Made by a program: the position numbers and the translations under genes. This document shows, piece by piece, positions 53,715 to 63,072 of a stretch of DNA of 64,000 nt. The notes under the pieces were generated by a model. That model saw nothing but the letters and a program-made list of their open reading frames with translations, did not search any database and was not told the DNA's origin. This DNA is from an uncultured Clostridia bacterium (GTDB lineage: Bacteria > Bacillota > Clostridia > Oscillospirales > Acutalibacteraceae), in contig CANPXF010000008.1 in NCBI GenBank assembly GCA_947585745.1, positions 1 through 64,000 on the forward strand, given 5' to 3'. How positions within the stretch are numbered: the first letter of the stretch is position 1; the number at the start of each line of letters is the position of its first letter.

Positions 53715-55583
53715 ATGCTTTATGAAGGTATGATTATTGATAATACATATCAGATTACAAGAGAAATAGGCAGCGGCGGAATGGGAGTAGTGTACCTTGC
53801 GTACCATCTTCGACTTCAGAAATATGTCGTGATGAAAAAAATCAAAAATTCCCTCGCCGATATTTCTATGCTACGCAATGAGGTTGATGTACTTAAAAGC
53901 CTCCACCACCCCTATTTGCCTCAGGTTTATGATTTTATTGAGTATGACTCTTATCTTTATACAATTATTGATTATATTGACGGATATGATTTTAACTATT
54001 ATATAAAATGCGGATACGTATTTTCGGAAAGTCAAATAATCAAATGGCTCAGGCAGTTGTGCGAGGTGCTGAGTTATTTACATTCGCACAATATTCTTCA
54101 CACCGATATAAAGCCGGGAAATATTATTATTACCGCGGGCGGAGATATATGTTTAATTGATTTTGGAATTTCTCTAAACAATACAGATGTAATCAAGGGA
54201 CTTAGCAAAAATTACTCTTCTCCGGAGCAATACAGGAACTTTATGTACCTGAAGTACGGCACAGGCGAATATTCAAAGCTCGACGAAAGGACAGATATAT
54301 ACAGCCTCGGGGCAACCTTCTATCATATAATCACAGGCGTACAACCTGTTTTGGGGGACAAAGAAATGCCTCCCGTTTCGGAGTATTATAATCTGAATAT
54401 TTCCGAACAGCTTGCCGAAATTATTGACAAGGCTATGCAGTTTGAGCCGGAAAAAAGATATAAAAGCACGGCTGTAATGCTAAAGGCGATTAATAATATC
54501 AAAAAGGAGGATATAAGGTACAAACGGTATTTGTTGATTCAGATATTGGCATCGGTAATATGCGGAGTTATGGTCATCAGCGGAATAGCCGATATGATAG
54601 GCGGCTATAGAATGTGGGTCAATACTTCGTATGAAACTGAATACAGCGAATTACTGAACTCTTCAAAATCCGGAGACGCGTCTATTGCGGTGGAACGCGG
54701 ACGTTCTATTCTTAATAATCCCTCGTATTCGTCTTTGGTTACAAATTCAAATAAAGCAAAGATTCTTCATATTATAGGCGACTGTTATTACGACAATAGC
54801 GATTATTTAAACGCTACGTATTATTATAAATCTGCACTTTATTATTCCTCAGTCGAGGACAGTAAAATTTACTACAGAGATTATGCCTTTGCTTTGGTTA
54901 ATGATAATAAAATAAATGAGGCACAGGGCGTCATTGAGCAAATTCGTTCCAAATACGGCGGCTCTCCCGAAATTCTTCTGGTCAATGCTGAAATCGCTTA
55001 CCGCAACGGTAATTATAAGGAATCAATCTCGTCTTCTGAGGAGATTATAAACAAATTCCCGAATGACAATGAAAATTACTACACAGCGTGCGTTGTTCTC
55101 GGAGATTCTTATAATGCAACGGGCGACTACGCAAGGGCGGCTGAGATATATTCTCAGGCGCGCGCTAAGGAAGAAGATAAAAACATTATTAATAAAGAGG
55201 GTAATGCTTATATTAAATGCGCGAGCAGTTTGTCGTACCAAAAAGCGTTGGAATGTTTTAAGAAAATATATAACGAGTATTCTGTTAACACTGACGATAT
55301 TGTTAATCTGGCGCAGTGTTACATACTCTGCGCCGATACGCAAAAATACGAGGAATGTAAAAAAATACTTATTGAATATTCCGAAAACAGTGAGGACTGC
55401 AGGATTTTTGTTATGCTTGCTATCATTGCAAATCTTACGAACGACGCCCGTGTAAGGGAGTACTGTATTAAGGCGCACACTCTGTATTTAAAGCTGACGG
55501 TTGCACAAAAGGAGCTTATTGACGAGAGTACATTATCGGAAATAAAGGCTTTGTATTTTAATAACGTAGGACAGGAATGGTAG
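53715..55583 (+). CDS. Transmembrane Ser/Thr kinase with extracytoplasmic TPR-like domain
   Basis: A 622-residue protein. The kinase domain has GSGGMGVVY (19-27), K41 (VVMKKI), catalytic HTDIKPGN with D131 but threonine in place of the usual arginine, and IDFG near 149-152. The activation segment is SKNYSSPEQY, then RTDIYSLGATFYHIITG. A membrane helix (about 272-294) leads to an outer helical-repeat domain (about 325-620) with TPR-like units. The missing HRD arginine implies activation without classical activation-loop control. The layout again matches EssB (cytosolic kinase-like domain, one membrane pass, outer helical domain). Confidence 0.88.
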   Translation: MLYEGMIIDNTYQITREIGSGGMGVVYLAYHLRLQKYVVMKKIKNSLADISMLRNEVDVLKSLHHPYLPQVYDFIEYDSYLYTIIDYIDGYDFNYYIKCGYVFSESQIIKWLRQLCEVLSYLHSHNILHTDIKPGNIIITAGGDICLIDFGISLNNTDVIKGLSKNYSSPEQYRNFMYLKYGTGEYSKLDERTDIYSLGATFYHIITGVQPVLGDKEMPPVSEYYNLNISEQLAEIIDKAMQFEPEKRYKSTAVMLKAINNIKKEDIRYKRYLLIQILASVICGVMVISGIADMIGGYRMWVNTSYETEYSELLNSSKSGDASIAVERGRSILNNPSYSSLVTNSNKAKILHIIGDCYYDNSDYLNATYYYKSALYYSSVEDSKIYYRDYAFALVNDNKINEAQGVIEQIRSKYGGSPEILLVNAEIAYRNGNYKESISSSEEIINKFPNDNENYYTACVVLGDSYNATGDYARAAEIYSQARAKEEDKNIINKEGNAYIKCASSLSYQKALECFKKIYNEYSVNTDDIVNLAQCYILCADTQKYEECKKILIEYSENSEDCRIFVMLAIIANLTNDARVREYCIKAHTLYLKLTVAQKELIDESTLSEIKALYFNNVGQEW

Positions 55584-55589
55584 TTATTT

Positions 55590-55733
55590 ATGAATATGTT
55601 ATTTATTTTCGGATTGATATTGCTTGTTCTCGGAATAGTTGTTTTTGTGATAATTGAGTTTTTCTTATATCGCTGGCTGAAAAAATACAACGAACAATGG
55701 ACGAAAGGAGATAATACAAATGATGTGTCCTAA
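55590..55733 (+). CDS. Small single-pass membrane protein (47 aa)
   Basis: A 47-residue frame starts six bases after the kinase stop (MNMLFIFGLILLVLGIVVFV) with one membrane helix at about 4-26 and a YRWLKKYNEQ basic tail. It overlaps the start of the zinc-ribbon gene by 14 bases and carries that gene's SD within it. Its own SD is weak (AGGAATGG), consistent with coupling to the kinase. No family is recognised; it could be a small subunit of the membrane complex. Confidence 0.5.
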   Translation: MNMLFIFGLILLVLGIVVFVIIEFFLYRWLKKYNEQWTKGDNTNDVS

Positions 55734-56028
55734 TTGTAAATGTATAGTTCCAAACAATGTTTTCTTTTGTATGTATTGCGGTCACAAATTCCGCAGGGAA
55801 TTGTACCGAACCTTACCCGCGGATACGGTTGAGTATTATCCCTGTATGTTACCGCCCGTAAAAAATTATGATAAATTCTATCTTCGGAGGCAATATAAAA
55901 CAGGCAATTTTTACTCAGGAGATATTGCAGTCGAATCAACGGATACGGAGGTTTTTCTTCTGTCTCTTCTTACAGTCAGCTTATTATCCATTGTTACTTT
56001 TTTATTAATTCTTTTGTTATTAATTTGA
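55720..56028 (+). CDS. Zinc-ribbon tail-anchored membrane protein
   Basis: A 102-residue protein. An N-terminal zinc ribbon (CPNCKCIVPNNVFFCMYCGHK) is followed by a short linker and one C-terminal membrane helix (about 78-101, FLLSLLTVSLLSIVTFLLILLLL). With the ribbon in the cytosol it is tail-anchored. AAAGGAG lies upstream. The function is unknown; placement between a kinase and the exported TPR/DUF2135-like protein suggests a scaffold of the same complex. The minus-strand protein at 13548 also pairs an N-terminal zinc ribbon with a membrane helix. Confidence 0.7.
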   Translation: MMCPNCKCIVPNNVFFCMYCGHKFRRELYRTLPADTVEYYPCMLPPVKNYDKFYLRRQYKTGNFYSGDIAVESTDTEVFLLSLLTVSLLSIVTFLLILLLLI

Positions 56029-56039
56029 GGAGGAAGAAA

Positions 56040-57563
56040 ATGAAGAGAAAGTTATACATTGCGCTTATTCCTGTGCTTGTACTTCTTATCGGGTGTATGA
56101 GCCTGCTTGTGATGGTTCCCGACAGTAACGGTGTTTACGTCGAGCAGATAAGAACCGCGCGGCAGTTGTGTCAAAACGGCGATTATCAGAAGGCGATAGT
56201 ATATTACAAAGAGGCGATAAAACACAACGACACAAGCTACCAGCCGTATAAGGAGCTTGCTCAGATTTATATGGTAAATATGAAGGATGTATCATTGGCG
56301 ATGTCGGTGCTGAATGAAGGCTATCGCAGAACAGGAGCGCCCGAGTTGCACGAGCTGATAGCTGTTTATACGGACGAAAACGGCACGGCTCCGAACGGAA
56401 AATCCGATGCGGAAGAAATGGTAGCGATTAATTCGTCAAGCCTTGAAATTTTCTCTACATATACCTATGAGAAATATTCGCAGAATTGTACGGTTAAAAA
56501 CGAAAGAACCGAAAACGGCAAGTATACGGTTGAGTTTAGGCAGTATAACGCGGTGTTTGAATTTGAAAACACGGCAGGAAAAAATAATATAGTTGATATA
56601 AGAACAGGTAAACCGTTTAAGCAGGCGCGTCCGACTTTAATTAAGATTATGGATTCAAATCTCATCGGTACAAAATTCACCGCCGGCACTACTATGGTGG
56701 AAATCAAGGATGCAGGAGGACACGATATTAAAATAAACGAGGTTGACTCCTCCAAGGGAACTTACCGTATGACATTTACATACCGTGACTGCGCAATTTC
56801 CCTCAACTGCAACAAGAACGGCGTTCTCAGTAAAAACTCTTATATATCGGTTGTTCCCAAGCAGGGAACAAACACAGGCTCTGTAATTGTTCGCGGAGAA
56901 ATAGTTGACGTTACCTCAGGAACGAGAGTGGAAACCGCTTCGCTTGTATTCAGAGAGGGAAAGAGCAATAAATTCGGCGACACGTACGAAAGCTATGAAA
57001 GTACGGACGGAACGTATTCCGTAAACCTTAACCCGGGAGATTATACCGTAGAGGTTGATGCATCGGGCTATAATAAGGAATACTATGCTTTATATGTAAC
57101 TAATACAGGCTCAGATGTAGAAAAAAACTTTAGTGTATCTACATCACTTAACGCAGATGAAATACGTTTTGTTCTGGAGTGGGGTTCTTCTCCCCGTGAT
57201 TTGGATTCCCACTTAGAGGGTAAAACTGCAGGTAAAGACAAAGTTAATATCTCCTTCCGCAACCGAAGCGCGAGAAACCGCAACGGGGAAACTATTGCGA
57301 AGCTTGACGTCGATGACATAGACGGTTTCGGACCTGAAACGACAACATTGTCGGATACAAGCGGAGAATATGTATATAAGATTCATCGTTTTTCAAGATA
57401 TGGAAGTATTGCTTCCTCAGGCGTTACGATAAAAATCTATCTCGGCTCCTCCTCTACTCCTATTGTGATTGAGGCTCCCGATGATGTCGGAAGTGAATGG
57501 TGGACCGTATGTAAGGTTAAAAACGGTAAGGTAGTTGATATAAACGGAAAAATCATAGAATGA
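56040..57563 (+). CDS. Exported TPR / carboxypeptidase-regulatory / DUF2135-like protein
   Basis: A 507-residue protein with an N-terminal membrane anchor or lipoprotein signal (KLYIALIPVLVLLIGCMSLL; LIGC is a plausible lipobox with C19). A short TPR region follows (RTARQLCQNGDYQKAIVYYKEAIKHN). A beta-rich middle and a carboxypeptidase-regulatory-like fold (VIVRGEIVDVTSGTRVETASL to YTVEVDASGYNKEYYALYV) come next. The terminal domain begins FVLEWGSSPRDLDSHL, a pattern of DUF2135-type extracellular beta domains. The start at 56040 follows GAGGAGG. The stop overlaps the FHA gene start (ATGA). It probably works outside the membrane with the kinases. Confidence 0.75.
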   Translation: MKRKLYIALIPVLVLLIGCMSLLVMVPDSNGVYVEQIRTARQLCQNGDYQKAIVYYKEAIKHNDTSYQPYKELAQIYMVNMKDVSLAMSVLNEGYRRTGAPELHELIAVYTDENGTAPNGKSDAEEMVAINSSSLEIFSTYTYEKYSQNCTVKNERTENGKYTVEFRQYNAVFEFENTAGKNNIVDIRTGKPFKQARPTLIKIMDSNLIGTKFTAGTTMVEIKDAGGHDIKINEVDSSKGTYRMTFTYRDCAISLNCNKNGVLSKNSYISVVPKQGTNTGSVIVRGEIVDVTSGTRVETASLVFREGKSNKFGDTYESYESTDGTYSVNLNPGDYTVEVDASGYNKEYYALYVTNTGSDVEKNFSVSTSLNADEIRFVLEWGSSPRDLDSHLEGKTAGKDKVNISFRNRSARNRNGETIAKLDVDDIDGFGPETTTLSDTSGEYVYKIHRFSRYGSIASSGVTIKIYLGSSSTPIVIEAPDDVGSEWWTVCKVKNGKVVDINGKIIE

Positions 57564-58108
57564 ATACAGGGTTAATTATATTAACTGTTTTGTTATCGGT
57601 TATTATTTGCGTAGCATCAGTGGTAATTCCACTGATGCTACGAAAAAAAAGAAAAGAGAACAATATGTGTAATACCGCCGCAAACAGTTTGATTCGAGAG
57701 CAATTTTTAAAATATTCTTTACAAAACCCTAACAGCAACATTAAACAGCACAGACCCGACCATAAAAAATTAATGCTTTATATAAAAACAAAAGGTTCAG
57801 GAAAAAAGCAGAGATATGTATTTGACCCTGAGGAGGGCGTGTACATAGGACGCTGTTCGGAGAAAAGTAATATATATATAAATGACGCTATGGTTTCTCA
57901 AGAGCATTGTGGTATCTTTCTAAATAACGATAATGTATATATAAACGATTTTAATTCATCAAACGGTACGATTGTAAGACGCGGGCCCTTCCGAAAATAT
58001 AATATTTCGGGAGGCCGCCGGCTTGTGCTGAAATCCGGTGATGAAATTGAGGCGGGTTCAGCAAGACTGAAAGTGATATTGTTTTACTTTGATATGACTT
58101 TATTGTGA
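57560..58108 (+). CDS. Membrane-anchored FHA-domain protein
   Basis: A 182-residue protein with an N-terminal membrane helix (about 4-27), a basic linker and a C-terminal FHA domain (about 88-178). The phospho-threonine-binding features are GVYIGRCSEKSNIYI (arginine after the glycine), MVSQEHCGIFL (serine and histidine) and DFNSSNGTIVR. It is a likely reader of kinase-made phospho-threonines and a bridge to the ATPase. Translation is coupled to the upstream gene (ATGA). The coding DNA contains a 14-bp perfect inverted repeat at 57610-57642. Confidence 0.88.
   Translation: MNTGLIILTVLLSVIICVASVVIPLMLRKKRKENNMCNTAANSLIREQFLKYSLQNPNSNIKQHRPDHKKLMLYIKTKGSGKKQRYVFDPEEGVYIGRCSEKSNIYINDAMVSQEHCGIFLNNDNVYINDFNSSNGTIVRRGPFRKYNISGGRRLVLKSGDEIEAGSARLKVILFYFDMTLL
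57610..57642. repeat. Perfect 14-bp hairpin inside the FHA gene
   Basis: CGTAGCATCAGTGG (57610-57623) and CCACTGATGCTACG (57629-57642) with loop TAATT lie 50 bases into the coding sequence, at the C-terminal part of the membrane-helix codons. On plus it is followed by A, so it is not a plus-strand terminator. It could slow ribosomes or be a processing site. Confidence 0.7.
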
Positions 58109-58122
58109 TTTGGAGACACACT

Positions 58123-61100
58123 ATGGTTTTTATGATATTTATAAAAAGCTTTTTTCAGGATTATGTATTGCCCAACATAAATGACAGCGATTATCTTATT
58201 ACAATAAAGAGAAGCTATGGTACCTGGAGGAGCTTTTATCTTCGTTTTGAGGTAATAAACAATAAATGGTCAATAAAATCAGACGATAGCTGTTATCAGC
58301 TTATACATCACAAAAAAAACGTGGACTTTGTAACGTTAAACGGCGGGGAAATTATTACAATCAAAACTGCAGGCGGAGACATAATTAAAGGGATAGCCGT
58401 AAACAGTGAAATGTCTTTGATGTCGTTTGAAAAATATGATATATACGGGAGCAGAAGAATTACCATAGGCGCCGCCGAAGAAAATGTTATTAAATACAGC
58501 TTTATGAAGCTTGTTTCACAGCGCCACTGTATTATAGAGAACAGAAACGGAAAATTTATAATATACAATACAAGCCGAAACGGTACTTTTGTTAATCATA
58601 GGGCGGTTGTCGGAGAACAAAAATTATGTTCGGGAGATTTAATAGAGATATTCGGGTTGAAAATAATTTTATTTGACGGGATAATTGCCGTCGGTTCCGA
58701 AGTGGGAAATTTTAAGGTTTCCGATAAATTGAGCAGTTATAAAGTTGTTGTCTCAGATATTTCTAAGGAGAATTTAATTGTTCATAAGGACATTTACTTC
58801 AACAGGGCCCCGAGAATTATTCCTGAAATCAGCAGAGAAACGGTTGTAATAGAGCCGCCTACCAATCAGCAGTTTTCAAAAAAGCAGTCGTTGCTTATGA
58901 CAGTAGGTCCGTCCTTTACTATGGCTATTCCTATGTTGCTGGGCTGTATTCTTATGGTTATAAGCTCAGTCATAACGGGTACCGGCGCAGGTATTTTTAT
59001 GATGACAGGCGTAATTACCGCATTGGGTTCAGGAATTTTCGGGGCGGTGTGGGCGCTTCTTAATGTGAGAAATGCCCGCCGTAATGAAATGGAGGATGAA
59101 ACACAGCGCTTTAATGCCTACGGAAATTATCTTATAGAGGTTTCGGAATATATTAAGAAAAGGTACCGCCAAAATACAGATGCCCTGTACAGTATGTACC
59201 CATCTCCGAGTGAATGTTGCAGATATAACGGTCGTTCCTCCGAGCTTTGGAACAGAAATTCATCGCACAGTGATTTTCTTTTCTACAGACTGGGACTGGG
59301 CGATATTGATTTTCAGGTAAATATACAGATTCCGAAAGAGAGATTTTCCGTTACCTATGATTTATTGAAAGACAAGCCCGCACTGCTTTATGAAAACTAT
59401 AAGGTGTTGTGTAATGTTCCTGTCGGACTTGATTTTTCTAAGCATAATATATACGGAATTGCGGGAGGTAAGCGCAAAGCAGGCGTATATGATATAGTAA
59501 ACAGTATAATTGCACAGATTGCCGCCACAACGAGCTATACCGATGTAAAGATTGTTTTTTGTACCGATAAAACCAAGTGCAGGTTAGATAAATGGGAGTA
59601 CATAAAATGGCTTCCTCATACCTGGTCGGAGGATAAAAAATTCAGATTTTTCGCGACTGACAAGCAGGAGGTATCCGACACGCTTTATGAGCTTACCGAT
59701 ATTATTCGGCAAAGGGCGGACCGCGCCGATTTGTCGTATGATAAGATGCAGTATACACCTCATTATTTCCTTTTTCTCTACGATTACAAAATGATAGACA
59801 ACGAGCTTATCGGAAAATATATTTTTGATTCCGATAAGAACTATGGGCTGACTACTATTATATTGACGGATTATTATAATAATCTTCCCAATGCCTGCGA
59901 AAATATAATCCAAAATGATGAAAACTACAGAGGCTATTATAATGCGCTGGGCAGAAACACAAATTCAATGAGTATAAACTTTGATAAGGTTTCTACGCGT
60001 GACTTAAATATGTTCGCGCAGAGCATTTCAAATCTTATTGTTAAGGAAAACGAGGACGATTCCGCCGTTCCGTCGTCTCTTGACTTTTTTGAAATGTACA
60101 ATATATCAGATGTAAACGAGATTAAGGTTATCGACAGATGGCGAAAGAACAGAACCTATAATTCTATGAAGGCTCTTATAGGTAAAAAAGCGGGAGGAGC
60201 CGATTGTTATCTCGATATACACGAAAAATATCACGGTCCTCACGGCCTGATAGCGGGAACTACCGGCTCGGGAAAAAGTGAACTCATACAGACGCTTATT
60301 CTTTCACTTGCCGTAAATTACAGTCCGGAGGATATTGCGTTTTTTATAATCGACTTTAAGGGCGGCGGAATGGCAAATCTTTTTTCTGATTTGCCCCATT
60401 TGGCAGGTCAGATTTCCAACCTTTCGGGGAATCAGATTCACCGCGCTATGATTTCTATAAAAAGCGAAAATCTGCGCAGACAGAAACTGTTTGGTGAATA
60501 CAGCGTAAACAATATAAATAATTATACCAGACTGTATAAAAGCGGCGAGGCTCCGATTCCAATTCCGCACCTTCTTATAATTATCGACGAGTTTGCAGAG
60601 CTTAAGAAGGAAGAGCCTGATTTTATGAGAGAGCTTATAAGCGTTGCGCAGGTGGGCAGAAGTCTCGGTGTTCATCTGATTCTTGCTACCCAAAAGCCGA
60701 CGGGTACGGTTGATGATAATATATGGTCCAATGCAAAATTCCGCCTTTGTCTCAGAGTGCAGGACCGCCAGGACAGTAACGATATAATTCACAGAACAGA
60801 TGCCGCGTATATTACGCAGGCGGGGCGCTGTTATATGCAGGTTGGAAATGATGAAATATTTGACCTGTTTCAGTCGGGCTGGAGCGGAGCCGTTTGTGAT
60901 AATCTTATAAATTCCGGTAAGGATGAAATTGCCACAATGATTACAAATACAGGAAAAACGGCGCTTATAGGAAATCACACAAAGGCTCGGATTAGGGAAA
61001 GAGATAAGCTTAGATGGTTTACGTTCCTCTGCCGTGAATATAAAAAAGCAGTTTCTTCGGATACAGCTTTATCCGAAAATGATTTGGCGGAGAGCTTACT

Positions 61101-63072
61101 CGCTGTTGCCCGTGAAAACGGTTATAATATCGGAACGGGCGCCGCAGAAGTAAATGCGATGCGTTCATTTATATCGTTGATTCCGCCGTTGGAGAAATCC
61201 CCCGAGAGCTGTGCAAAGCAGGTGTATTCGAGCGCAAATAAGAAGGGCTTGAAAATGCCGGAGCTCAAGGATAAAACTCAGCTTGAGGTCATTGTTGAGT
61301 ACATTTCAAAAAAAGCTTCAGATGCAGGCTACAGTAATAGAATGAGACTGTGGACGCCAATTTTAGGCAACGAAATAATACTCAGGGATATTGTTGACTC
61401 TTCAGAGCTTTACTCTGACGGAAGCTGGAAATATTACAGTTCGATGGCGCTTAACGCCGTTGTAGGTATGTACGACGATCCCGGAAATCAGGCGCAACTT
61501 CCTTTTACCGTAGATTTTACAAACGGCGGACATTTTGCGGTCTGCGGTTCTGTCGTCAGCGGAAAAAGTACATTCCTGCAAACAATGGTTTTTTCGTTTG
61601 CAATAAAATACTCTCCTAAGGCGGTCAATTTCTATCTTATTGATTTCAGCAGTGGTTTACTGAATGCGTTCGGAAATCTGCCTCATACGGGAGCAGTTAT
61701 GAGGGATAACGACCTCGACAGGGTTGATAAGTTTTTTAATATGATTTCATCTGTTGTCGAGAGAAGAAAAGAACTGTTTGCAGGAGGAAATTTCAGTCAG
61801 TATATAAGGCATAACGAGAACAGTGTTCCTGCTGTAATTGTGGTGATAGACAATTATGCGGGATTCAGGGAAAAAACTGATAATAAATACGAAGATGTGA
61901 TTATAAACCTTTCCAGAGAGGGAGTCAGCTACGGTATTTTCCTTGCAATCAGCTCCGCGGGTTTCGGACTTTCTGAAATTCCGAACAGAATAGGCGATAA
62001 TATCCGTACCGTGGTGAGCCTGGAAATGGGAGATAAGTTTAAGTATATGGATGTTCTCCGCGCAACACGGATTGACCTTCTTCCCGAGGCAGGGATTAAA
62101 GGCAGAGGCTTAGGCCGTGTTGACGGACGTCTGCTGGAGATTCAGACAGCCCTCGCAGTTGATGCTGAGGACGGCTACAAGCGAAACAGCTTAATTGAGT
62201 CGATGTGTGGTGAAATGAACTCTAAATGGAGAGGAGAAACAGCGCAGAGCGTTCCGTATATTCCCAAAAATCCTGCATATACAACGCTTGCTTCTGACAA
62301 ACGTTATTCAGAGGCTCTTGCAAACCGCGATTTTATTCCATTTGCATATAATTTTGACGACGCGTCAATACACAGCGTTAATCTGCGAAATGTATATTGT
62401 TATTCGGTATCGGGAAAACGGCGTACGGGAAAGACCAATGTTATGAAGCTGTTATTGCGCGCGTTAAAGGAAAAACCATCGCAAAAAGTTATAATTGAAA
62501 AGGAATCGAACGAGTTAAAGAATTTTGTGAAATCCGATGATTGTGTAATTATCTCAAGCGACGAAGAGATGCATAATTACTTCAGCGGTATAACCGCTGA
62601 TTTTACGGAAAGAAACAGGTTTAAAAAGCGGCTTTCCGAGCAGGGATACAGTGATAAAAAAATCTATCTGGAAATGCAGAAATTTACTCCTATTTTTGTT
62701 TTTATTGCAGATTTATGTGAGTTTGTCAACTCGATTTATTATCCCGAGGATAACGTTGGAAATATGAACAGCTTTTTTGAAAATATTTTTGAAAAGGGGA
62801 ATTTACATAATATATATTTCTTTGCCTGCATTAATCCCGATGACGAAGTTGAAATAGGAGGATATCAGGCATACAGACTTTTTACAGGCTATAAAACAGG
62901 AGTTCATTTGGGCGGAAATACTGCCGCGCAGAGGATATATAATTTTCAGAATATTAATTATAACGATTCCTCAAAGGCCTCCCGTAAAGGAGAGGGACTT
63001 GTACCGTCTGAGGACGACGATACTGTAGCAGAAAAAATTATTATTCCGTTAATCGGAGGTAATGAATATTGA
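58123..63072 (+). CDS. essC: EssC-like FtsK/SpoIIIE-type T7SS ATPase with N-terminal FHA domains
   Basis: A 1,649-residue motor resembling EssC/YukB of type VII secretion. Two N-terminal FHA-like domains (about 10-100 and 105-195; the second has SQRHCIIE and NGTFVN but GA instead of GR) precede two membrane helices (about 260-320). Three FtsK/SpoIIIE ATPase modules follow. Module 1 has TTGSGKSE (about 711) and LLIIIDEFAEL; module 2 has VVSGKST (about 1145) and VIVVIDNYA; module 3 is degenerate with KRRTGKTN (about 1430). The start at 58123 follows GGAG; a GTG at 58105 overlaps the FHA stop. It would drive export of WXG100-type substrates. Confidence 0.9.
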   Translation: MVFMIFIKSFFQDYVLPNINDSDYLITIKRSYGTWRSFYLRFEVINNKWSIKSDDSCYQLIHHKKNVDFVTLNGGEIITIKTAGGDIIKGIAVNSEMSLMSFEKYDIYGSRRITIGAAEENVIKYSFMKLVSQRHCIIENRNGKFIIYNTSRNGTFVNHRAVVGEQKLCSGDLIEIFGLKIILFDGIIAVGSEVGNFKVSDKLSSYKVVVSDISKENLIVHKDIYFNRAPRIIPEISRETVVIEPPTNQQFSKKQSLLMTVGPSFTMAIPMLLGCILMVISSVITGTGAGIFMMTGVITALGSGIFGAVWALLNVRNARRNEMEDETQRFNAYGNYLIEVSEYIKKRYRQNTDALYSMYPSPSECCRYNGRSSELWNRNSSHSDFLFYRLGLGDIDFQVNIQIPKERFSVTYDLLKDKPALLYENYKVLCNVPVGLDFSKHNIYGIAGGKRKAGVYDIVNSIIAQIAATTSYTDVKIVFCTDKTKCRLDKWEYIKWLPHTWSEDKKFRFFATDKQEVSDTLYELTDIIRQRADRADLSYDKMQYTPHYFLFLYDYKMIDNELIGKYIFDSDKNYGLTTIILTDYYNNLPNACENIIQNDENYRGYYNALGRNTNSMSINFDKVSTRDLNMFAQSISNLIVKENEDDSAVPSSLDFFEMYNISDVNEIKVIDRWRKNRTYNSMKALIGKKAGGADCYLDIHEKYHGPHGLIAGTTGSGKSELIQTLILSLAVNYSPEDIAFFIIDFKGGGMANLFSDLPHLAGQISNLSGNQIHRAMISIKSENLRRQKLFGEYSVNNINNYTRLYKSGEAPIPIPHLLIIIDEFAELKKEEPDFMRELISVAQVGRSLGVHLILATQKPTGTVDDNIWSNAKFRLCLRVQDRQDSNDIIHRTDAAYITQAGRCYMQVGNDEIFDLFQSGWSGAVCDNLINSGKDEIATMITNTGKTALIGNHTKARIRERDKLRWFTFLCREYKKAVSSDTALSENDLAESLLAVARENGYNIGTGAAEVNAMRSFISLIPPLEKSPESCAKQVYSSANKKGLKMPELKDKTQLEVIVEYISKKASDAGYSNRMRLWTPILGNEIILRDIVDSSELYSDGSWKYYSSMALNAVVGMYDDPGNQAQLPFTVDFTNGGHFAVCGSVVSGKSTFLQTMVFSFAIKYSPKAVNFYLIDFSSGLLNAFGNLPHTGAVMRDNDLDRVDKFFNMISSVVERRKELFAGGNFSQYIRHNENSVPAVIVVIDNYAGFREKTDNKYEDVIINLSREGVSYGIFLAISSAGFGLSEIPNRIGDNIRTVVSLEMGDKFKYMDVLRATRIDLLPEAGIKGRGLGRVDGRLLEIQTALAVDAEDGYKRNSLIESMCGEMNSKWRGETAQSVPYIPKNPAYTTLASDKRYSEALANRDFIPFAYNFDDASIHSVNLRNVYCYSVSGKRRTGKTNVMKLLLRALKEKPSQKVIIEKESNELKNFVKSDDCVIISSDEEMHNYFSGITADFTERNRFKKRLSEQGYSDKKIYLEMQKFTPIFVFIADLCEFVNSIYYPEDNVGNMNSFFENIFEKGNLHNIYFFACINPDDEVEIGGYQAYRLFTGYKTGVHLGGNTAAQRIYNFQNINYNDSSKASRKGEGLVPSEDDDTVAEKIIIPLIGGNEY

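Noticed and set aside
60304..60978. A 224-codon open frame on the minus strand inside essC
   Set aside because: It lies antisense to the Walker A/B module of a clearly coding gene, has no SD and no recognisable domain; it is a codon-bias shadow.
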